Shown here one piece after another: positions 1-4,780 of a stretch of 6,873 nucleotides of DNA. The notes below the pieces were generated by a model. That model did not search any database, had not been told where the DNA came from, and saw only the letters and a program-made list of their open reading frames with translations. Every line of letters begins with the position of its first letter. The first letter of the stretch is position 1. Source of the stretch: JBGLNJ01 sp964353405 (GTDB taxonomy: Bacteria; Chloroflexota; Anaerolineae; Fen-1058); NCBI GenBank assembly GCA_964353405.1, contig CAYGWJ010000483.1:1-6873 (forward strand), in the 5' to 3' direction. Position numbers and translations under genes: made by a program.

Positions 1-423
1 GAGTTAAAAGTCTCGGATGTGCCGATGGTTGTGGCGCTCAACAAGATTGACCGGCTGGGCAGCCCGGCTGAGGCGCGTCGCTTGGCCGCCGAGACACCGC
101 ACACGATAGCCATCTCGGCCGCGCTCAACATCGGGTTGGACGACTTGCTGATAAAGGTCCAGCAGATGCTGTACGAGAACCTTACGCCAGTGCATGTGCG
201 GCTGCCTTACCGCGCCGGCGACTTGATTGCGCTGTTCCACAACCAGGGCGTGGTCGAGATGGATCAGCATGAAGAAAAGAGTGTGGTGCTCATCGGGCGA
301 TTGCCCGGCCGGCTGGTAGCCATGTTCCGGCCTTACCTGGTCCGAGACACGGACCAGCCGCCTGCCACGGTCAGCCCGGCGCAGCGCGCCAGGCTGACAG
401 AAGCGGAGCAAGACGATGATTGA
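1..423 (+). CDS. hflX: GTPase HflX, C-terminal part (5' end outside window)
   Basis: The frame is open from base 1 and ends at TGA 421-423, giving the last 140 residues of the protein. Residues 14-17 are NKID, the G4 guanine-specificity motif of a TRAFAC-class GTPase. They are followed by an SAA G5-like motif at about residues 39-41. After the G domain comes the short C-terminal domain typical of HflX, with VRLPYRAGDLIALFH (residues 67-80) and GRLPGRL (99-105). HflX binds ribosomes in the cytoplasm and is known to split stalled or hibernating 70S particles, notably under stress. The P-loop and the N-terminal HflX domain lie upstream of the window. A GTG at 19 could be mistaken for a start, but the open frame and the missing G1-G3 motifs show that the gene begins earlier. 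The stop codon overlaps the next gene by 8 bases, so the two are probably translationally coupled. Confidence 0.9.
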   Translation, partial: ELKVSDVPMVVALNKIDRLGSPAEARRLAAETPHTIAISAALNIGLDDLLIKVQQMLYENLTPVHVRLPYRAGDLIALFHNQGVVEMDQHEEKSVVLIGRLPGRLVAMFRPYLVRDTDQPPATVSPAQRARLTEAEQDDD

Positions 424-616
424 CAGGATTTCGGAATACCTGGCTCACAACAAGGCCATGCCCGTGTTCGTGGGCGTGCTCCTGGTCATCCTGAACTATG
501 GGGTGCAATTCCTTGTGCGCGTGCCCGGCCTCGGCTTCATCGCCGGCACGAACCTGCTGCTCCATCTGGGCATCATCCTGGGGCTGCTTGGCATTTTGCT
601 GGGCGATGCCCTGTAA
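416..616 (+). CDS. Small two-helix membrane protein downstream of hflX
   Basis: The product is a 66-residue protein of unknown function. It has a short polar N-terminus (about residues 1-13, with IDR and HNK), a first hydrophobic segment at about residues 15-34 and a second at about 46-63. A short loop carrying one Arg (VRVPG, residues 34-38) separates them, and the protein ends in GDAL. This looks like a helical hairpin in the inner membrane. The ATG lies inside the end of hflX, sharing 8 bases (416-423) in another frame, which suggests translational coupling. Only 19 bases separate its stop from the stop of the convergent nucleotidyltransferase gene. The reading frame is very hydrophobic and well placed, so I consider it real, but I recognise no named family. 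Confidence 0.7.
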   Translation: MIDRISEYLAHNKAMPVFVGVLLVILNYGVQFLVRVPGLGFIAGTNLLLHLGIILGLLGILLGDAL

Positions 617-635
617 CATCACTGACTCGGGTCCA
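617..635. other. Short gap between convergent genes
   Basis: The stops of the small membrane protein gene and of the nucleotidyltransferase gene are 19 bases apart. I see no hairpin with a T-run here, so any terminators must lie inside the opposing coding sequences, or the transcripts overlap. Confidence 0.5.
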
Positions 636-1526
636 TCACGCAGCGGTTGCGAATTCGGCCACATTCCTGACATAATCTTGCGGCATGCCAAAATCGAAGC
701 GTTTGCCGCCTTTCATCTCAAAAGCAGTGTACCCTTCCCGCTGTCTCTGCAGTTCTTGAGAATAGGTCAACTGAATTTCGCCGTTCTGTCGGATGTCTTT
801 TATGATCATCTCCTCTAGAACATCGTAAATCGAGGGCGAGAGCGCGTGCATTCCAAACCATCCCAAGAATTCGTCGGCCTCTAGACCATTGACGTAGAGT
901 TCTCTTCTGGCAACCTCTATCGAGGGTTTCTCGATAATGAGCGAAACATCAATCAAATCAGGGTTGGCTTGCAGCCGCTTCCCCGCGATGGTTCCATACC
1001 CTTTCAGATCGTCGGCGTGAATACGACTGACCGCTGAAACGGATTTTCCGCCGCAAATCTCATGGGCCTGCATCAATTGGCGATGACAAGACGTGTTGCC
1101 GCCCCGAAACAAATGATCTCCTAAACACAACAAGATGGGGTCACCCTGTGCGAACGCTTTGCTTTGATAAACGGCGTGGCCATAGCCTTCCTGGCTTGCT
1201 TGCACGGCAAAAGATATCCGGTCCAGAGCGGCGCGCATTCTTTCGGCTTCTTGTGCCAAAGGAGGGTATTTCTCCAGACGTTTAATATAGGCTTCTCCGG
1301 GTCCTTGCAAGTATTGAATGACCAACTGTTCTTCGCCGGGCCTGACGATGACGCAAATCTGTTCGATACCGGCATCAACCAGGTCCATGATCTGATAATG
1401 CACCAGTGCGCGTGCGATTCCATCTGGCCCTACAATGGGAAAGAACTCTTTCTTACAGGCGTGTGAGGCCGGGAAAAAACGGGTCCCAAGCCCGGCGATG
1501 GGAACGACTGCTTTACGAATTCTCAT
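636..1526 (-). CDS. GalU-like sugar-1-phosphate nucleotidyltransferase
   Basis: The 296-residue protein belongs to the nucleotidyltransferase family of UTP-glucose-1-phosphate uridylyltransferases (NTP + sugar-1-phosphate to NDP-sugar + PPi, Mg-dependent, cytoplasmic). Visible signatures are the nucleotide-binding loop AGLGTRFFP (residues 11-19) with Lys26 of KKEFFP, GYGHAVY (114-120), the probable metal Asp in CLGDH (134-138), IEKP (198-201) and GKRFDFG (274-280). These match bacterial GalU in order and spacing, and the length is typical. Some positions differ from common GalU, such as SHACKKEFFP in place of TKAIPKEMLP, so the sugar specificity may not be glucose. The ATG overlaps the TGA of the upstream kinase gene (ATGA, 1523-1526). 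I see no good ribosome binding site of its own, so translation is probably coupled. The pairing suggests it uses the sugar-1-phosphate made by that kinase. A conventional galU role remains possible. Confidence 0.85.
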   Translation of the reverse strand: MRIRKAVVPIAGLGTRFFPASHACKKEFFPIVGPDGIARALVHYQIMDLVDAGIEQICVIVRPGEEQLVIQYLQGPGEAYIKRLEKYPPLAQEAERMRAALDRISFAVQASQEGYGHAVYQSKAFAQGDPILLCLGDHLFRGGNTSCHRQLMQAHEICGGKSVSAVSRIHADDLKGYGTIAGKRLQANPDLIDVSLIIEKPSIEVARRELYVNGLEADEFLGWFGMHALSPSIYDVLEEMIIKDIRQNGEIQLTYSQELQRQREGYTAFEMKGGKRFDFGMPQDYVRNVAEFATAA

Positions 1527-2971
1527 AGTGATCGAACCCAGCCCGTCGGGCCAAATGCATATCGAAATGTGCCGAACTCTATTGCGCCGGGTGAAGTCCC
1601 CTCGAAAATATCTGCCTCTAAACCGGTCAATCGCTTGTATTCTCTGGCAATGGCGGGGATCTCTCTGGCCAGAGCCTCGTTGTTTCCAAAGACGGCCACG
1701 GTGCCGCCCGATCCGCCCCCGGTGATCTTGGCTCCGTAAAGACCTTTTTGAGGACCTCTGGCTCGAACCGCATCCACAATAAAATCTACCTCAGGCACGG
1801 AAAGCAAACATTGATCTCGGTAGCTGTCATGAGAAGCAAACATACATTCGCCGGCGGCAATCATGGCAGCCTCATCTTGATCCGAGGCTGCTTTCAGGTG
1901 ATCTATAAATTTCAAAACCCGCTGATTTTCATACACGGGATGTGAGGTGGGACCTAGAACACGATACGTTGCATCAGGCTGAATTTTCGTGATCGGGTCA
2001 TCATGTGATTGATATTCCGCCAGGAATTCAGATCCGATACTAGTTTCAGCCAAGTTATCCCGATACTGTTTCTCAAACGCATCAACGCCAAGTTCGGTCA
2101 GATATTGAACTGGTTTTTCGCCATTCTTGGCCCGCATCTGGTTGATGATGCGTTTTCCCATAAAGGCTCCAATTCGAACATCTCCATAGGCGGCGCCTCC
2201 CACAGAATGTTTCACCATCGAATTAATGCCGACAAATGCAGTTTGGGATGGGATTTCTACTTCTCCCATGATGCTGCCGGGGCGGCACAAGATATGGGTT
2301 AATTTCCCTTGTCGCCCGCTGGTCACTGTAATTTGGTCCATAATTCCGCACGGCGCCCCCACGACCAAATTTTCGGCCAACTGTCCCAATTGCGCCAGGC
2401 GTGTTTCAGACAGGTTCAGGTGTATATAGCTCTGCAAACAATACAGTGTTGCGATTTCAGTCGCGGCAGAGCTGCCAATCCCCACATTCATGGGGACTCC
2501 ACTGAGTAAGAGAAGGCTGAAGCCAAAGGGCAGGTGAACACACTCTTCTTTTAGCAAAGTAAAGATGCTCCCACCGATATAGGCTGCCCACGAAGCCAGA
2601 GGGTTAGATCTGCACAAGGCTTGAACGTGCTCGTATGCGACAAAACCTTGACCCATTTCAAAATAGTCAAGCGGTATGCGCGTTTCAACCGGTATACTCC
2701 GATGATGGGCTTGCATCGTTCGGATGCGCAAAGTCCGATCGGTGCGAGGCTGCAGGGCGATGACCATTCCTCGGCCCAAGACGCCTTCGCACACATGCGC
2801 GCCGGAATAGTCTGCAATGCCTCCCATGACGTCCAGGCGGGCCGGCACTCGCGTCACAACAATTTCGCCTGTGTTGAAATAGCCCGCCAGTCCCGTAGGA
2901 TCACTGTTGGGTTTTTTCAAGAACGATTCAAACTGAAGAATTTCCATGGGCAGTTTTCGATCATTGGACAT
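1523..2971 (-). CDS. GHMP-family sugar kinase, L-arabinokinase-like
   Basis: The 482-residue kinase has the three GHMP motifs in order: PARLDVMGGIADYSG (residues 43-57), the ATP-binding GVPMNVGIGSSAA (158-170) and KITGGGSGGT (415-424). It also has GAPCGIMDQ (205-213), whose Asp212 aligns with the catalytic Asp of galactokinases. Arg45 aligns with their conserved Arg. The galactokinase sugar-binding sequence GEHTDYN reads GGIADYS here, the form I know from the kinase domain of plant L-arabinokinase. Expected reaction: ATP + sugar to sugar-1-phosphate + ADP, with L-arabinose as first guess and galactose or another sugar possible. The start at 2971 is chosen because GGAGAGAGG (2980-2988, minus strand) lies 8 bases upstream and a sigma-70-like promoter sits at 3032-3060. 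The frame stays open to 3235, but that extension crosses the promoter and a repeat. The gene's base composition is lower in GC than its neighbours. The next gene overlaps by ATGA. Confidence 0.85.
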   Translation of the reverse strand: MSNDRKLPMEILQFESFLKKPNSDPTGLAGYFNTGEIVVTRVPARLDVMGGIADYSGAHVCEGVLGRGMVIALQPRTDRTLRIRTMQAHHRSIPVETRIPLDYFEMGQGFVAYEHVQALCRSNPLASWAAYIGGSIFTLLKEECVHLPFGFSLLLLSGVPMNVGIGSSAATEIATLYCLQSYIHLNLSETRLAQLGQLAENLVVGAPCGIMDQITVTSGRQGKLTHILCRPGSIMGEVEIPSQTAFVGINSMVKHSVGGAAYGDVRIGAFMGKRIINQMRAKNGEKPVQYLTELGVDAFEKQYRDNLAETSIGSEFLAEYQSHDDPITKIQPDATYRVLGPTSHPVYENQRVLKFIDHLKAASDQDEAAMIAAGECMFASHDSYRDQCLLSVPEVDFIVDAVRARGPQKGLYGAKITGGGSGGTVAVFGNNEALAREIPAIAREYKRLTGLEADIFEGTSPGAIEFGTFRYAFGPTGWVRSL

Positions 2972-2979
2972 GCTGAATA

Positions 2980-2988
2980 CCTCTCTCC
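2980..2988 (-). promoter_or_regulatory. Ribosome binding site of the kinase gene
   Basis: On the minus strand this is GGAGAGAGG, 8 bases before the ATG at 2971-2969. It decides between this start, an in-frame ATG at 3013 (which has no such site and would lie only about 12 bases after the predicted transcription start) and the far upstream ATG at 3235. Confidence 0.7.
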
Positions 2989-3031
2989 GGATGTTGGCGC
3001 CATCGCGGCACATTGCGTTTTTCAGGCAGAG

Positions 3032-3060
3032 AGTATAAGCAGAAATAGGGGAATGGTCAA
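3032..3060 (-). promoter_or_regulatory. Sigma-70-type promoter of the kinase/nucleotidyltransferase operon
   Basis: Read on the minus strand, TTGACC (3060-3055) is followed by a 17-base spacer and TATACT (3037-3032). Each box matches consensus at five of six positions. Transcription would begin near 3025, giving a leader of about 54 bases before the ATG at 2971. This is a by-eye match, but the box quality, spacing and position agree. It also argues against the longer N-terminus that the open frame would allow. Confidence 0.7.
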
Positions 3061-3069
3061 ACGGAGGCA

Positions 3070-3091
3070 GCCGCGCCTCCTGGGAGGCGGC
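3070..3091. repeat. GC-rich imperfect palindrome upstream of the kinase promoter
   Basis: The 22 bases form a near-palindrome: GCCGC and CCTCC on the left face GGAGG and CGGC on the right, with a centre of only about two bases and one unpaired base. It lies about 10 bases upstream of the -35 box of the kinase promoter. It could be an operator-like site, a hairpin in a readthrough transcript from the moa operon, or another dispersed repeat. No T-run follows on either strand, so it does not look like a classical intrinsic terminator. Confidence 0.4.
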
Positions 3092-3229
3092 AAGACCTTT
3101 GGATTCCCTGGTGATTACCCACAAGTCTGTCATTGCGAGCCGCTGCGCGGCGAAGCAATCTGAGTTACTTGGGGATTGCTTTGCTTCGTTCCTCGCAACC
3201 GCAAAAATCGCTCCTGCCCAGAAACTCGA

Positions 3230-3270
3230 TGTCATTGCGAGAATTCATATCGCCGGGTGGCGATATGCCA
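3230..3270 (+). repeat. Left copy of a long inverted repeat
   Basis: This copy begins with TGTCATTGCGAGAA and continues into a perfect 8-base-stem hairpin, ATATCGCC-GGGT-GGCGATAT (3247-3266), then GCCA. It matches 3501-3542 on the opposite strand with one inserted base and very few mismatches. Weaker similarity (GAAACT) continues for about 15 bases inward. The two copies bracket a unit of 313 bases. Confidence 0.85.
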
Positions 3271-3293
3271 GGGTAGAGAAACTCGCGCCATAG

Positions 3294-3367
3294 TGTCATT
3301 CTGAGGTCGGAGGCCGAAGAATCTCTGCCTTGCGAGGTAGAGACCCTTCACTGCGTTCAGGGTGACA
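3294..3367. repeat. Inner repeat unit of the 'CATTCTGAG/GAAGAATCT' type
   Basis: The unit begins TGTCATTCTGAGG, contains CGAAGAATCTC, and ends CCCTTCACTGCGTTCAGGGTGACA-like. Its two ends, TGTCATTCTGAG and the reverse complement TGTCACCCTGAA, agree at 9 of 12 positions. It resembles a second common class of intergenic palindromic repeat and sits inside the 3230-3542 inverted-repeat unit, as if nested or as if both classes share ends. Confidence 0.65.
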
Positions 3368-3395
3368 GATGTGAGTTTCTGGGTAGCGCTTTTTG

Positions 3396-3426
3396 CGAAG
3401 CAATCTCTAGCGTGGGGATTGCTTCG
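3396..3426. repeat. Hairpin from paired GAAGCAATC modules
   Basis: CGAAGCAATC (3396-3405) and GATTGCTTCG (3417-3426) are perfect reverse complements separated by 11 bases, a 10-base-pair stem. It belongs to the same repeat cluster. Confidence 0.75.
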
Positions 3427-3437
3427 TCGCACACCTG

Positions 3438-3458
3438 CCCTGGCGGGTGGCGCCAGGG
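3438..3458. repeat. Small GC-rich hairpin with a GGTGG loop
   Basis: CCCTGGCG (3438-3445) pairs with CGCCAGGG (3451-3458) around the five-base loop GGTGG. Like the ATATCGCC-GGGT-GGCGATAT hairpin in the flanking repeats, it has a stem closing on a GGGTGG-like core. The two may be variants of one interchangeable hairpin module inserted into the CATTGCGAG repeats. Confidence 0.65.
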
Positions 3459-3500
3459 AAGAACGCTCCTCGCAATGACCGGTACCAAGTTTCTGTTGTT

Positions 3501-3542
3501 TGGCATATCGCCACCCGGCGATATAGAGTTCTCGCAATGACA
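3501..3542 (-). repeat. Right copy of the long inverted repeat
   Basis: Read on the minus strand, this copy starts TGTCATTGCGAGAAC and contains the same ATATCGCC-GGGT-GGCGATAT hairpin and GCCA end as the left copy. It lies 26 bases beyond the stop of the moaD-moaE fusion, so the hairpin would be near the 3' end of that mRNA. It could protect or end the transcript, although there is no T-run of an intrinsic terminator. Confidence 0.85.
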
Positions 3543-3568
3543 GATCGTAAACCAAACTGGAATTCGCT

Positions 3569-4270
3569 CTAGTCGCCTGTCTTGGGCACGTAATGCCCTT
3601 CGATCCATTCTCGTCCGTTCGGACCGATTTCTTTTTTCCAGACCGGCACGATTTCCTTGATGCGGTCAATGCCGTAGCGCGCGGCTTGAAAGCAGCCCTG
3701 GTCGCGGTGAGGCGATGACACGGCGACGAGTACGGTTGGTTCGCCGGCGGCAAAAGTGCCCACGCGCTGAATCAGCGCGATGCCTTCAATGGCGGGAAAG
3801 GTGGCGCGCATCTCATCCGCCACCTGGCGCAATTTGGCCTCGGCCATCGGCGTGTAGGCTTCATAAAAAAGCTGCGTCACCTGCTTGTCGCGCTCCGAGC
3901 CGCGCACGGCCCCGGTGAAGGTGACGACCGCTCCCGTCGTGGGCAGCGTGAGGCTTCTGATGATCTGGTTCACGTCAAACGCATCGGGCGTGATGCGCGC
4001 GATCGTCGGGAGGGCCGGGGAGTCGGTTCCGCCGCTGACGGGTGGGAAGAGCGCAACCTGGTCGCCGGCATGGAGCAGCGTATCCGCAAAAGCAAATTCC
4101 TGGTTAACGGATACCAGGCACGTCGGCATGGATGGCTCTAGCGCGGGATAGTCGGCGACCAGTTTATCGCGGAGCATCGCCACCGTCGCGCCTTCGATCA
4201 ATTCCACTGCCACCTGGCTTGCCCTGGCCCGGTCCCTCAGTGTCGCAAACAATTTCACGACGAGTCTCAT
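3569..4270 (-). CDS. MoaD-MoaE fusion, molybdopterin synthase
   Basis: The 233-residue protein joins both subunits of molybdopterin synthase, which puts two sulfurs into cPMP to make molybdopterin. Residues 1-81 are MoaD: a ubiquitin-like fold opening MRLVVKLFATLRD and closing in FPPVSGG, whose Gly-Gly (80-81) is the sulfur-carrying end in free MoaD. After a short linker (about 82-91), residues 92-233 are MoaE, with GAVVTFTGAVRG (113-124), RVGTFAAGE (169-177), SPHRD (186-190) and VPVWKKE (208-214), where the conserved active-site Lys is expected. In the fusion the Gly-Gly is internal, so thiocarboxylation requires cleavage after Gly81. Mycobacterial MoaX is a known fusion that is processed. 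The common HRVG of MoaE reads QRVG. The start ATG at 4270 has AAGGAG 9 bases before it. The gene lies 24 bases after moaC in the same operon. Confidence 0.92.
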   Translation of the reverse strand: MRLVVKLFATLRDRARASQVAVELIEGATVAMLRDKLVADYPALEPSMPTCLVSVNQEFAFADTLLHAGDQVALFPPVSGGTDSPALPTIARITPDAFDVNQIIRSLTLPTTGAVVTFTGAVRGSERDKQVTQLFYEAYTPMAEAKLRQVADEMRATFPAIEGIALIQRVGTFAAGEPTVLVAVSSPHRDQGCFQAARYGIDRIKEIVPVWKKEIGPNGREWIEGHYVPKTGD

Positions 4271-4294
4271 TCTCCCCGTCTCCTTGTCACCCGA

Positions 4295-4780
4295 TCACCT
4301 TGTTTCCAGCACAACATCGCCCGACTTGCCGCCATGCTTTTCGATCAAGCGAATGTTGGTGAGCTGCATCGCTCGATCCACCGCTTTGCCCATGTCGTAA
4401 ATCGTCAGCGCGGCCACGCTGACCGCCGTCAGCGCTTCCATCTCCACGCCGGTCTTGCCCGTCGTCTCGACCTCGGCCGTGATTTCAACCGTGCCGTCAT
4501 TTTCCGCTTCGCTCAATTCGAACTCGACGCCGACGTGAGTCAACATGAGCGGGTGGCACAATGGAATCAAGTCGGCGGTTTTCTTGGCGGCCAGGATGCC
4601 CGCGATGCGCGCTGTCGCCAGCGCGTCGCCCTTGCTCAGCGCGTTCTGCCGGATCAGTGCGAGCGTCTCCCGTCGCATGCGGACCTGGCCGCGCGCAACA
4701 GCCACGCGTCGCGTGTCTGGCTTGTCGCTCACGTCCACCATCCGCGCGCGGCCTTTGTCGTCAACGTGAGTCAGTTCCAT
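4295..4780 (-). CDS. moaC: Cyclic pyranopterin monophosphate synthase MoaC
   Basis: The 161-residue protein, the same length as E. coli MoaC, converts 3',8-cyclo-7,8-dihydro-GTP into cyclic pyranopterin monophosphate, the second half of the first stage of molybdenum cofactor synthesis. It shows GDALATARIAGILAAKKT (51-68), LIPLCHPLML (71-80, catalytic His76), TGKTGVEMEALTAVSVAALT (107-126) and YDMGKAVD (128-135, with the conserved Asp129 and Lys132), then GGKSGD (150-155). All active-site positions look intact. The start at 4780 is chosen over an in-frame ATG at 4897 because it gives the family N-terminus (MELTHVDDKGRARMVDVS) and because its ATG overlaps the TAA of the upstream glycosyltransferase (TAATG), with GGAAAG just before it. 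moaA is not in the window. Confidence 0.95.
   Translation of the reverse strand: MELTHVDDKGRARMVDVSDKPDTRRVAVARGQVRMRRETLALIRQNALSKGDALATARIAGILAAKKTADLIPLCHPLMLTHVGVEFELSEAENDGTVEITAEVETTGKTGVEMEALTAVSVAALTIYDMGKAVDRAMQLTNIRLIEKHGGKSGDVVLETR

Larger units (their letters stand above)
3128..3542. repeat. Cluster of dispersed palindromic intergenic repeats
   Basis: This gap between the moaD-moaE fusion and the kinase operon has no credible gene. It is built of modules that recur in both orientations. CATTGCGAG occurs at 3131-3139 and 3233-3241, and its reverse CTCGCAATG at 3469-3477 and 3531-3539. The companion CGAAGCAATC occurs at 3151-3160 and 3396-3405, and its reverse GATTGCTTCG at 3417-3426. 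A second type, TGTCATTCTGAG (3294-3305) with its reverse-like partner TTCAGGGTGACA (3356-3367), lies in the middle. Similar 'GTCATTGCGAG...GAAGCAATC' units are, as I recall, widely scattered between genes in many bacterial genomes, including Chloroflexota. They encode no transposase and are best seen as non-autonomous, MITE-like or REP-like elements. Translating them gives spurious peptides, which should be ignored. Confidence 0.85.

Noticed and set aside
2972..3235. N-terminal extension of the kinase by 88 residues in the same open frame
   Set aside because: It would run through the predicted promoter and a dispersed repeat. The family motif starts near residue 43 of the shorter form, and only the start at 2971 has a clear ribosome binding site.
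3247..3266. Intrinsic terminator in the ATATCGCC hairpin
   Set aside because: The hairpin is convincing, but no run of T follows it on either strand, so I list it only as part of the repeat.
3128..3542. Possible CRISPR array
   Set aside because: The repeats occur in both orientations, at irregular distances and with variable length, and there are no equal-sized spacers. They are palindromic dispersed repeats.
3232..3753. Open frames of 80-170 codons across the repeat cluster
   Set aside because: Their translations are those of the repeat modules read in different frames and, in part, of the strand or frame shadowing the MoaE coding region. They have no ribosome binding site or recognisable domain.
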